Assembly (NCBI RefSeq): GCF_001421965.1
Contig: NZ_LMLP01000012.1
Location: forward strand, 62,805-126,804
Length of the DNA: 64,000 nucleotides
Direction: 5' to 3'
Source of the DNA: Sphingomonas sp. Leaf67
GTDB lineage: Bacteria; Pseudomonadota; Alphaproteobacteria; Sphingomonadales; Sphingomonadaceae
The position numbers and the translations under genes are program-made. The notes under the pieces are model-generated. The model searched no databases and was not told where the DNA came from. It saw nothing but the letters and a program-made list of their open reading frames with translations. Positions 26,589 through 34,751 of this stretch are shown here, one piece after another (within the stretch, counting starts at the first letter, position 1; each line of letters starts with the position of its first letter).

Positions 26589-27875
26589 TCAGCGCGCCGC
26601 CATCCGCCGCGCGAAGTGGATTTCCACCGCCTGCGTCACGCTTTTCGCGATCGCCTTTCGCCCCTCCGCCGAATCGAGCCGCTTCGCATCCCCCTCGTTC
26701 GACAGATAGCCGGTTTCGAACAGGATCGATGGCAGGTCGGGTGCCTTCAGCACCATCAGTGACGCCATGCGGTGGTAATTGGATTTGAGCGGGATCACGC
26801 CCTTCGCCTCGCGCCCAAGCAACCGCGCGAAGCCCGCCGATTCGTTCATCGTCTCACGCTGAGTCAGGTCGATCAGGATCGACGAGATATCGGCCGGTTG
26901 CCGGCCGAGATCGACCCCGGCGAGAATATCGGCCTTGTTCTCGCGCGCCGCCAGCCGGGCCGCTTCGCGGTCCGATGCGACTTCGGACAGGGTATAGATG
27001 CTGGCTCCGCTGGCGTCGGGGTTATCGGCGCTGTCGCAATGGACCGAGATGAACAGGCTGCCCCCCAGTCGACGGGCGATGGCATAGCGTTCCTGCAACA
27101 CCAGAAACTGGTCGCGATCGCGCGTCATGGCGACGCGGACGCGGCCCCCGGCGAGCAGTGCGTCGCGGATCGCCCGCGCGGTCTTGAGCGTCAGATCCTT
27201 TTCCCGCAGGCCGCCATGCGGCGAGATCGCGCCGGGATCATGGCCGCCATGGCCGGCGTCGATCACCACCAGCGGCCGATCGGCGTCGCCCTCTACCCTT
27301 GGCAATGGCAGGCCACGGCGCGGGCGTGCGACGGGTACGGCGACACTGGCGGTCGCTCGCTGTCGCCGGTCGACGACCATCGCTGCCGACGATGCCACCG
27401 GCACGATCGCGCCGACCACCGGTTGCGGCGCGAACCGCATCCGCCCGCCCCCCGCCGCCCGCGCAAAGCGGCTGGCGCTCACCCGGCGCAGGTCGAGCGT
27501 GAGGCGATGCCCGCCATCGGAAAATCCGCCGCCGGTGACCATCGCCGATTCGGCGAGGTCGAGCACGATCCGGCTGCCGCGATCGCCGCGCACACCCTGT
27601 CGCACCGCCAGCACCGATCCACCGGCAGCGCTGCGCCCGCCGGGACGAACCCCGTCGAGATCGACGACGATCCGATCGGGGCCGGCCATCGCAAAGCTGC
27701 TGGCACCGCGTGCCGGCGCGTCGAGGCGGATGACGATGCGGTCGTTCGCAACTTCGACCGCGTCGATGCGCTGGGCGGCGGCGGGCGATCCGAACGCTGC
27801 GCATGACACCGCCAGCGTGGCCGCATGCCACGCGCGCGATCCTGCGAATCCGAAGCTGGCCCAGCGCTTACCCAT
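26589..27875 (-). CDS. N-acetylmuramoyl-L-alanine amidase (AmiC-like)
   Basis: A 428-residue cell-wall hydrolase. A signal peptide (ending in SPAAAQ, near residue 35) is followed by an AMIN domain (about residues 36-140, beta strands such as IVIRLDAP and DRIVVDLDG). The zinc amidase_3 domain fills the C-terminal half, with VIDAGHGGHDPGAI, SVHCDSA and FETGYLSNEGD. It cuts the bond between MurNAc and the stem peptide, usually at division sites. The open frame starts at 27932, but the ATG at 27875 gives a proper signal peptide. Divergent from rne. Confidence 0.92.
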   Translation of the reverse strand: MGKRWASFGFAGSRAWHAATLAVSCAAFGSPAAAQRIDAVEVANDRIVIRLDAPARGASSFAMAGPDRIVVDLDGVRPGGRSAAGGSVLAVRQGVRGDRGSRIVLDLAESAMVTGGGFSDGGHRLTLDLRRVSASRFARAAGGGRMRFAPQPVVGAIVPVASSAAMVVDRRQRATASVAVPVARPRRGLPLPRVEGDADRPLVVIDAGHGGHDPGAISPHGGLREKDLTLKTARAIRDALLAGGRVRVAMTRDRDQFLVLQERYAIARRLGGSLFISVHCDSADNPDASGASIYTLSEVASDREAARLAARENKADILAGVDLGRQPADISSILIDLTQRETMNESAGFARLLGREAKGVIPLKSNYHRMASLMVLKAPDLPSILFETGYLSNEGDAKRLDSAEGRKAIAKSVTQAVEIHFARRMAAR

Positions 27876-28338
27876 GACGAAGCGGCTCTTCCCCCATTTC
27901 GCGAACCGGTGCCGTACCGACTCCGGCCACAAACAGCCCTTACTAACCGTGGTAAAGATTAATTTACCCTAAAACAGCGGGGAAGATAACCGGGTAAGGA
28001 AGCATGCCCGCGCTGTTGCCGTTCACGATGGTGAATGCTACGCCTGTTCCTACGTCGGTCCCGGGCCTGTCCCAGGGGAGCCGATGCTACATCCCGTTCG
28101 CAACCGCCTGCGGGATTTATTCAGGTTGATGTTCGCATGTGGCAAGTTCCGTCCCGTTCCGCCTGTGCCGCTGTCGCGGCCGGCGTCGGGGCGACGGTTG
28201 TCCGCCCGGAAATTCCCGGACTGCCCGTGCGAGCAGACGCATATCCCAGCAATCGCGCGCAGGCACCGGGCTTGAACCCCGCCGCGCGTTTAGGCGCGCC
28301 GACTGGCACAGCCGTCCCGCGCGCCCGGAGACACTATC
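27876..28338 (+). promoter_or_regulatory. Long divergent region and probable rne leader
   Basis: 463 bases between the amidase and rne carry no credible ORF. The AT-rich patch near 27940-27975 (GGTAAAGATTAATTTACCC) is the likely promoter zone. The following 360 bases are GC-rich with several small inverted repeats, consistent with a long untranslated leader. RNase E genes often autoregulate through such leaders; here that is inference from length and position. Confidence 0.4.
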
Positions 28339-31110
28339 ATGACCACGCGGATGTTGATCGACGCTCGCCACCGGGAGGAAACCCGGGTCGCCGTCGTCAA
28401 GGGTAACCGGATCGAGGAATTCGATTTCGAATCGGCCGAGCGCAAGCAGCTCAAGGGCAATATCTATCTCGCCAAGGTGACGCGGGTCGAACCGTCGTTG
28501 CAGGCGGCGTTCGTCGATTATGGCGGCAACCGCCACGGCTTCCTCGCCTTTTCCGAAATCCACCCGGATTATTACCAGATCCCGAAGGAAGACCGCGACG
28601 CGCTGCTGGCCGAGGAAGCCGAGCATGCCGCCGAGGAAGCCGCGCTGCGCGCCGGCGATCATGACGACGACGTCGACTACGACGATCACGATCATGACGA
28701 TGATGCCGAAGGTGGCATCGAAGTCGTCGAGCGTGACGAGGACGACGATCATCACGATGACGAGGAAGGCGAGGACGCCCCCGCCCCGCGCCCGCGCAAG
28801 AGCGGTGGCGACGATGCCGCGGTCGAGGCGCTGCGCCAGCGCCGGCTGAACCTGCGTCGCCGCTACAAGATCCAGGACGTGATCCGCCGCCGGCAGGTGC
28901 TGCTGGTGCAGGTCGTGAAGGAAGAGCGCGGCAACAAGGGCGCGGCGCTGACTACCTATCTGTCGCTCGCCGGCCGGTATTGCGTATTGATGCCTAATAC
29001 CGCGCATGGCGGCGGCATTTCGCGCAAGATCAATTCGGCCGCCGACCGCAAGCGGTTGAAGTCGATCATGGCCGAACTGACGCTGCCGGCGTCAATGGGT
29101 TGCATCGTCCGCACCGCCGGGCTTCAGCGCAGCCGGCAGGAGATCAAGCGCGACTTCGATTACCTCGCTCGCCTGTGGGACGGCATTCGTGACCAGACGC
29201 TGACGTCGTCGGCGCCGGCGCTGGTCTACGGCGACAGCGACCTCGTGAAGCGCGCGATCCGCGACATCTACAATAAGGACGTCGACGAGGTGATCGTCGA
29301 GGGCGAGGACGGGTTCCGCCACGCCAAGGACTATATGCGCCTGCTGATGCCCGCGCATGCCCGCCGGGTGAAGCAGTACGCCGACGCGGTGCCGCTGTTC
29401 CAGCGCGCGCATGTCGAGGATCAGCTGGCCGCGATGTACAATCCGGTCGTGCAGCTCAAATCGGGCGGCTATCTGGTCATCAACCCGACCGAGGCGCTGG
29501 TGTCGATCGACATCAACTCCGGCCGGTCGACCCGCGAACATAATATCGAACAGACGGCGACCGCGACCAACCTCGAAGCGGCGCAGGAAATCGCGCGCCA
29601 GCTGCGGCTGCGCGACATGGCCGGTCTGGTCGTGATCGACTTCATCGACATGGATCACGGATCGAACGTCCGTAAGGTCGAGAAGGCGATGAAGGAGGCG
29701 CTGAAGAACGACCGCGCCCGCATCCAGGTTGGTCGCATCTCCGCCTTCGGTCTGATGGAAATGAGCCGTCAGCGGCTGCGTACCGGCGTGCTGGAGGCAT
29801 CGACCCGGCAGTGCCCGCATTGCGATGGCACCGGACTGGTCCGGACCGCGTCGTCGGCCGGCCTGTCCGCGCTGCGCCTGATCGAGGACGAGGCCGCCCG
29901 CGGTCGCGGTTCGCTGATCGCGTTGCGCGCCAGCCAGGAAGCGGCGTTCTATGTCCTCAACAAGAAGCGCGCCGACATCGCCGAGGTCGAGGACCGCTAT
30001 GGCGTGACGGTCGAGATCGTGCCCGATGCCGAGATCGAGGGCGCGCGCATGGCGGTCGAAGCATCCGGCCCGCCGCCTGCGCACCCACCCAAGATCGAGC
30101 CGCTGGTCGTCATCGACGACGAGGACGATGCCTATGAGGACATCGAGGACGAGATCGACGAGGAAATCGAGGAAGACGCGGTCGAGGAAACCGCCCGTCC
30201 GCCGCGCGGCGACGACGAGGGCGAAGGTCGTGGCAAGCGCCGCCGCCGCCGTCGCGGCCGTCGCGGTCGCAACCGTGAGGAAGGCGACGTCGAGGGCGAA
30301 GCCGGCGACGATGCCGACATCGAATCGGAGGGCGACGATGCGGTCGAAGCCGATGACGAGACGGTCGATGCCGCTGTCGTCGACGCAGAGGCGGACGAAC
30401 GCGACGTTGCAGACGATGCCGCGCCCGAAACCGAAACCGCCGATGACGGTAGCCGGCGCAAGCGTCGCCGGCGTGGTCGTCGTGGTGGTCGTCGTGGTGA
30501 CGGTGCGTTCGATGCCGCCGACGGTGCGGGAACGATCGCCGACCTCCCGGTCGAGGACGATGTCGCCGAACCTGCCGTGGTTGCCGAACCCGCCGCAGCG
30601 GAACCGGTCGTCGAGCCCGAAATGGTCGAAGCCGAACCGACGCCCGCGCCCAAGCGGACCCGGCGCCGCCCAAGCGCGCGTGCCAAGGTCGAGACCACAA
30701 CCGAGCCGACGCCAGCCGAACCGGTGACCATCGAGGCCGGCGATGCTGCGCCGCTCGTGGTTCCCGCACCGGTGGAAACTCCGATCGTCGAGGTCGAGCC
30801 GGCCGCCGAAGCCCCCAAGCCGAAGCGGACGCGTCGTCGCAAGGCCGATGCCGAGCCGGCCGCTGCCGAGGAAGCACTGACCCCCGTTAAGGCCGAAGCA
30901 GAAGCAGCCCCTGCCCCCAAGAAGCGCCGTGCGCCGCGTCGCAAGCCCGCCGAAACGGCGGACGTGACCGAAGCGGCTGCCGCGCCGGAACCGGAAGCAA
31001 TCGCTGCCGAACCGGAAACCGAAGAAACGGCCGTGAACGAGGAAGCGGCTGGCGATAGCGAAAACCCGTCGCCCCGCCGCGGCTGGTGGCAGCGCACCTT
31101 CGGCAACTGA
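28339..31110 (+). CDS. rne: Ribonuclease E/G family, RNase E
   Basis: A 923-residue endoribonuclease that starts MTTRMLIDARHREETRVAV. The S1 domain (about residues 35-200) is split by a very acidic, Asp/His-rich insertion (about residues 92-150), which is known from alphaproteobacterial RNase E. The catalytic region has SIDINSGRST and VVIDFIDMD for Mg binding, and the zinc-link CPHCDGTG starts at residue 492. The C-terminal 350 residues are disordered, alternating Arg-rich blocks with Glu/Ala/Pro-rich stretches, as expected for a degradosome scaffold. It processes rRNA and turns over mRNA. Confidence 0.94.
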   Translation: MTTRMLIDARHREETRVAVVKGNRIEEFDFESAERKQLKGNIYLAKVTRVEPSLQAAFVDYGGNRHGFLAFSEIHPDYYQIPKEDRDALLAEEAEHAAEEAALRAGDHDDDVDYDDHDHDDDAEGGIEVVERDEDDDHHDDEEGEDAPAPRPRKSGGDDAAVEALRQRRLNLRRRYKIQDVIRRRQVLLVQVVKEERGNKGAALTTYLSLAGRYCVLMPNTAHGGGISRKINSAADRKRLKSIMAELTLPASMGCIVRTAGLQRSRQEIKRDFDYLARLWDGIRDQTLTSSAPALVYGDSDLVKRAIRDIYNKDVDEVIVEGEDGFRHAKDYMRLLMPAHARRVKQYADAVPLFQRAHVEDQLAAMYNPVVQLKSGGYLVINPTEALVSIDINSGRSTREHNIEQTATATNLEAAQEIARQLRLRDMAGLVVIDFIDMDHGSNVRKVEKAMKEALKNDRARIQVGRISAFGLMEMSRQRLRTGVLEASTRQCPHCDGTGLVRTASSAGLSALRLIEDEAARGRGSLIALRASQEAAFYVLNKKRADIAEVEDRYGVTVEIVPDAEIEGARMAVEASGPPPAHPPKIEPLVVIDDEDDAYEDIEDEIDEEIEEDAVEETARPPRGDDEGEGRGKRRRRRRGRRGRNREEGDVEGEAGDDADIESEGDDAVEADDETVDAAVVDAEADERDVADDAAPETETADDGSRRKRRRRGRRGGRRGDGAFDAADGAGTIADLPVEDDVAEPAVVAEPAAAEPVVEPEMVEAEPTPAPKRTRRRPSARAKVETTTEPTPAEPVTIEAGDAAPLVVPAPVETPIVEVEPAAEAPKPKRTRRRKADAEPAAAEEALTPVKAEAEAAPAPKKRRAPRRKPAETADVTEAAAAPEPEAIAAEPETEETAVNEEAAGDSENPSPRRGWWQRTFGN

Positions 31111-31134
31111 TCGCGGCGATCCTCGCCACGGACG

Positions 31135-31166
31135 AAAGGGCGGCCTCAACGGGCCGCCCTTTTTTT
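31135..31166 (+). terminator. Strong rho-independent terminator of rne
   Basis: An 11-bp perfect stem, AAAGGGCGGCC with GGCCGCCCTTT, and a 6-nt loop run straight into T residues. It starts 25 bases after the rne stop codon. Confidence 0.9.
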
Positions 31167-31265
31167 AATCCTGAAGCGGTCTTCGATCAGATCGGAGGAT
31201 CGGTCCGCCGCGTCAGCGGTCGCTTGCAGCGCGGTGGCGGCGATGTGACATGGTCGAAGACCGCG

Positions 31266-32636
31266 CTAACGCCGGGCCAACGGCTCGCGAACCAGCGCGT
31301 CGCGTCGCACCTCGATGCGGACCAACAGCCCGTCACGTCGCCAGTCGCGGGTGATCGTTCCTGCCAATTGCTGTTCGATGCTGAGCGCCGCCAATCGCGT
31401 TCCGAAACCGGCGGTGTCCGGCACATGCTCGATCGCGGGTCCACCCGTTTCACGCCAGTCGATCGTCACCTGTTCCCCGTCGTGCCGGGTTTCGATCGTC
31501 ACCTGGCCATCGGTCGTGGACAGTGCACCATATTTGGCGGCGTTGGTGGCCAGTTCGTGGAAGATCAGCGCGATCGGCGTGGCACCGCGATCATCGAGCG
31601 GGACGTCATCGCCGGTCACCCGCCACTGGCGGTCGGCATAGGGCGACAGGAGTTCGCGAAGCACATGATGCAAGGTCGCGTCGCCGACGGTCGGCCGCGA
31701 AACATCGCTGTGCGGCCGTGCCAGATCATGCGCCGCACCCAGCGCCGCGATCCGCTTGGCAAGATCGTCGGCAAACCCGCGCATCGCCGGCATCTGTCGC
31801 GCCGACATGCGGATCAGTCCGCTGATGATCGCGAAGATGTTCTTGATGCGGTGGCTGAGTTCGCGGCTGAGGATATCGTTCAGTTCGGCGGCGCGCTTGG
31901 CCGAATCGATGTCGGTGCAGGTTCCGATCCAACGCACGATCCGTCCATCGCCATCCCGCACCGGCAGGGCACGACCCAGGACCCAGCGATAGGTGCCGCT
32001 GCAATGCCGCAGCCGGTATTCGATCTCATAGGCTTCGCCGGTCCGCAGGCTGTGCCGCCACCGATCCCATGCCCGCTCCTGATCATCGGGATGAAACATG
32101 CCGTTCCATTCCTCGCCATCGGTCGAACCTTCGGGCATGCCGGTGAAGCGATACCATTGGGCGTTGTAGAAATCGTGATAGCCGTCCGGCCGCGTTGCCC
32201 ACACCATCTGCGGCATGGCGTTGGTCAGCGTATCCAGTTCAGCCTGCGCCGCGACCTGCGCGCTTTCCGCGCGACGCTGCCGGGCGTTGTCGCTGGCCAT
32301 GACGAACCAGCGGGGCCTGCCCTCAGGGTCGGGCGCGGCGGGCGTCACTGCGAAGCCGGTCACGCGGTCCTCGGTCCGATCGCACTCGATCGTCAGCGGA
32401 AAGGAGCTCCCGGCGGTCGTGCCGACAGCCCATGCCGTCATGGCTGCGTCGCGTGCCTCCGATGGCAGCGATCCGGTCCAAATATCACCGATCGATACCG
32501 TATCAATCGCTTCACGCCAGCAACGATTACCCCACAGGAGCCGTCCGTCTTGATCGGCGATCCATGCCAATACCGGCATTTTATCCGCGATATCCTGCCA
32601 GACAGGGTCGTTCGCGTCCGATACCGGCAACTCCAT
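31266..32636 (-). CDS. PAS-containing HWE family sensor histidine kinase
   Basis: A 456-residue soluble kinase. A first PAS-like region covers about residues 12-115 and a second PAS domain with PAC covers about residues 135-250 (GMFHPDDQERAWDRW, YRLRHCSGTYRWV). The dimerisation/phosphoacceptor helix has ELSHRIKNIFA with His262. The ATP domain has HELATNAAKYGA and the diagnostic DWRE (HWE type). No membrane segment is present, so it senses a cytosolic signal such as redox or a ligand. No response regulator is adjacent. The upstream frame to 32765 is excluded because the ATG at 32636 fits the PAS start. Confidence 0.88.
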   Translation of the reverse strand: MELPVSDANDPVWQDIADKMPVLAWIADQDGRLLWGNRCWREAIDTVSIGDIWTGSLPSEARDAAMTAWAVGTTAGSSFPLTIECDRTEDRVTGFAVTPAAPDPEGRPRWFVMASDNARQRRAESAQVAAQAELDTLTNAMPQMVWATRPDGYHDFYNAQWYRFTGMPEGSTDGEEWNGMFHPDDQERAWDRWRHSLRTGEAYEIEYRLRHCSGTYRWVLGRALPVRDGDGRIVRWIGTCTDIDSAKRAAELNDILSRELSHRIKNIFAIISGLIRMSARQMPAMRGFADDLAKRIAALGAAHDLARPHSDVSRPTVGDATLHHVLRELLSPYADRQWRVTGDDVPLDDRGATPIALIFHELATNAAKYGALSTTDGQVTIETRHDGEQVTIDWRETGGPAIEHVPDTAGFGTRLAALSIEQQLAGTITRDWRRDGLLVRIEVRRDALVREPLARR

Positions 32637-32723
32637 TACCCATCTGCCTCTCTGTTTCCGCGGTGCACCATCATCGTTCGAATATCGTCCGGCCCGGCAC
32701 AATCTACCGCGAACATTCCTTCT

Positions 32724-32845
32724 GCGAATATTCGCCGTCTCGATTTTCGATACCAGGTCGATCAACCAATTCAGATCAACTTTGGATCAACAATTTGCGA
32801 TGATGGGTTGAAAGCGCGAGAATATTTCTCATAATTTAGCTAAAT
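32724..32845. promoter_or_regulatory. Cluster of AT-rich palindromes upstream of mucR
   Basis: Three short inverted repeats occur in one 122-bp stretch: GCGAATATTCGC (32724-32735, perfect), GAGAATATTTCTC (32818-32830, 5-bp arms) and ATTTAGCTAAAT (32834-32845, perfect). The region is far richer in A/T than its neighbours. MucR/Ros proteins bind AT-rich sites with T-A steps and commonly repress their own genes, so these are candidate operators. A TTGCTT-N16-TATTGA promoter for mucR may follow at about 32847-32874. Confidence 0.45.
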
Positions 32846-32922
32846 CTTGCTTTGCTCCAGATCGGACCTATTGACCTGACGGTTCACGCAACGCAAAGGC
32901 CGATCCAGAAAAGGAGAACTCC

Positions 32923-33432
32923 ATGTCCGAAGACGGTTCCGAACTGAACGCGATCGAACTAGCCACCGAACTGACCATTGCCTGGTTGAACAACGGCAAC
33001 AACCGTGTGGCCGCTGAGGATGTTCCGGCATTCCTGCAAACCATGCACGCGACGGTTCTGGGTCTGGCTTCGGGCAAGGTCGAACAGGAAGAGGCCGTGC
33101 CGCAGCAGGACCATGTTGCCGCCGTCTCGGTCCGCAAGTCGCTCGCGTCGAAAGATCACATCATTTCGATGATCGACGGCAAGCCGTACAAGACGCTGCG
33201 CCGTCATCTGGCCGGCCATGGCCTGACCCCGGAAACCTATCGCGAACGCTATGGCCTGCGTCCGGACTATCCGATGGTTGCCGAAACCTATTCGCAGAGC
33301 CGTCGCGACATGGCCAAGCGCATCGGCCTCGGTCGCAAGGCGCGCAGCGCCGACACCGGTGAAGCCGCCGCCGAGAGCGATGCTGGCGACGCGCCGCGCC
33401 GTCGCGGTCGCAAGCCCAAGGCTGCCGAATAA
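32923..33432 (+). CDS. MucR/Ros family transcriptional regulator lacking the zinc Cys
   Basis: A 169-residue protein. The N-terminal helical region (residues 6-45) is the oligomerisation domain of MucR. The Ros-type finger has Ser82, Asp85, His95 and His99 where the family normally has Cys, Asp, His and His: the first ligand is replaced (HIISMIDGKPYKTLRRHL). YRERYGLRPDYPMVAE is the conserved DNA-binding tail. The end (RRRGRKPKAAE) is AT-hook-like. AAGGAG precedes the ATG. MucR proteins are H-NS-like regulators of surface polysaccharide and cell-cycle genes. Confidence 0.88.
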   Translation: MSEDGSELNAIELATELTIAWLNNGNNRVAAEDVPAFLQTMHATVLGLASGKVEQEEAVPQQDHVAAVSVRKSLASKDHIISMIDGKPYKTLRRHLAGHGLTPETYRERYGLRPDYPMVAETYSQSRRDMAKRIGLGRKARSADTGEAAAESDAGDAPRRRGRKPKAAE

Positions 33433-33440
33433 ACAGGATC

Positions 33441-33467
33441 GGGGCGGCCATCGTGCCGCCCCGTTTT
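33441..33467 (+). terminator. Rho-independent terminator of mucR
   Basis: A perfect 8-bp stem, GGGGCGGC (33441-33448) with GCCGCCCC (33455-33462), loop CATCGT, then GTTTTCT. It lies just beyond the mucR stop codon and reaches the end of the convergent hisZ. Confidence 0.8.
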
Positions 33468-34571
33468 CTATGTGCGCGGGAAGATCGCGCCGTCCACCCA
33501 GTGATGCGTGCAGAGCTGCGCCTCGGGCGTGTCGTCGGCGTCGAGCGCCGCGACCGTAACCCAGCCTTCGCTGCGCAGCCGCGCCGCCGCCGCCTGATCG
33601 ATACCGATCGGCAGGAACAGCCGCCGCCGATCCTTCGCTCCCAATCCGGCATCGAGCAGCGCATCGGCGTAGAGCGAGAAGCCGACCGCCGGTTCCTCGC
33701 GGCCGTCGGCATGGCACACCATATAGCTGCCGCCCCGGCCGATCTCGCCCAGCACGCCTTGCGCGAACAGCGAGAAGCCGAGCCAGCTCTGATATTCGAA
33801 GCCGTGCCGCTCGGTCGGATCGAGCGTCACCGCAACGCGGCCGGCCAGCGTCGCCGCCACCGTCTCGATCGCGTCGAGCCGGGAGGCCAGCCGTCCCGCC
33901 TGATCGGTCGCACGCAGGCGGGCGAGCGCGGTGTCGAACGGCCCCGCCGCCTCGACCAACGGCAGATAGGCCGGGTCGATCGCGGCGACGCGACCGGCAT
34001 CCTTGGCATCCAGCGCCGCGATCAGCGCGGCATGCTGCGGTCCTGGCGGATCGCCGGCCAAGGTCGCGACCAGATCGGGCAGCGTGAAATCGATCGAGAT
34101 GCCGGTGACGCCTGCCGCTGCCAGCGCCTCGACCGCGACGGTCACGATCTCGGTTGCCGCCGCCACGCTGTCGCGTCCGATCAGTTCTGCGCCCATTTGT
34201 CGTGATGCCCGCCGGGGAGCTAGTTCGCCGGCGCGCAGTTTTAGCACCGGACCGGCATAGGACAGCCGCACCGGACGCGGGTGGTGGCCCATCCGCGTCG
34301 CGGCGATCCGTGCGACCTGTGCGGTGATGTCGGGACGGATCGCCAGCGTCCGCTGGCTGACCGGATCGACGAAGCGCACCGCATCGGTCGCCGCCGTACC
34401 CTTCAGCCGCCCGGCCAGCCCCGCCTCGAACTCGGCGAGCGGCGGGTCGACCTGTTCATAGCCATAGCCATGCGCGACGCCCAGCACCGCCCCTTCGAAC
34501 CGGCGCAGCCCATCGGCGGCGGGTGGCAGGCGGTCGTGAAACCCTTCGGGGAGGAGGCCGGTATCGTTCAT
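33468..34571 (-). CDS. hisZ: ATP phosphoribosyltransferase regulatory subunit HisZ
   Basis: A 367-residue protein built like a catalytic core of histidyl-tRNA synthetase but without charging activity. Class II-type motifs are LPEGFHDRLPPAAD, the motif 2 equivalent (VRLSYAGPVLKL) and a C-terminal GGSYMVCHADGREEPAVGFSL. HisZ partners the short HisG and is needed for the first step of histidine synthesis. No hisG is in the window. The ATG at 34571 (MNDTGLLPEGF) is preferred over upstream in-frame residues. Confidence 0.85.
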   Translation of the reverse strand: MNDTGLLPEGFHDRLPPAADGLRRFEGAVLGVAHGYGYEQVDPPLAEFEAGLAGRLKGTAATDAVRFVDPVSQRTLAIRPDITAQVARIAATRMGHHPRPVRLSYAGPVLKLRAGELAPRRASRQMGAELIGRDSVAAATEIVTVAVEALAAAGVTGISIDFTLPDLVATLAGDPPGPQHAALIAALDAKDAGRVAAIDPAYLPLVEAAGPFDTALARLRATDQAGRLASRLDAIETVAATLAGRVAVTLDPTERHGFEYQSWLGFSLFAQGVLGEIGRGGSYMVCHADGREEPAVGFSLYADALLDAGLGAKDRRRLFLPIGIDQAAAARLRSEGWVTVAALDADDTPEAQLCTHHWVDGAIFPRT

Positions 34572-34690
34572 GGGCTTCCCCCTAGCGGCTGCAGGCCGGA
34601 CGGGAAAGCGTCGACGATTATGCCCGGCCACAGTCCTAATGCGTCACCCGGGGTCAATCCCGGGTGAGGGATTGCGGAATGGGGATGCAC

Positions 34691-34730
34691 CGAAACGAAA
34701 ACGGGCTGCCGGATCACTCCAACAGCCCGT
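34691..34730 (-). terminator. Terminator of serA (minus strand)
   Basis: Read on the minus strand, ACGGGCTG pairs with CAGCCCGT (34723-34730 and 34701-34708) around a 14-nt loop and runs into TTTTCGTTTCG. It is 21 bases beyond the serA stop codon. Confidence 0.75.
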
Positions 34731-34751
34731 CCGGTCATAACGAAGAACCGG

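Noticed and set aside
27955..27975. Possible CtrA box (TTAA-N7-TAAA) upstream of rne
   Set aside because: The second half does not match TTAA and only one site is present.
30110..30877. Minus-strand Arg/Pro-rich frames in the rne C-terminal region
   Set aside because: Shadow frames of a low-complexity coding region.
29092..31149. 685-residue minus-strand frame
   Set aside because: Antisense to rne; the residues mirror the Arg-rich and acidic codon patterns of rne.
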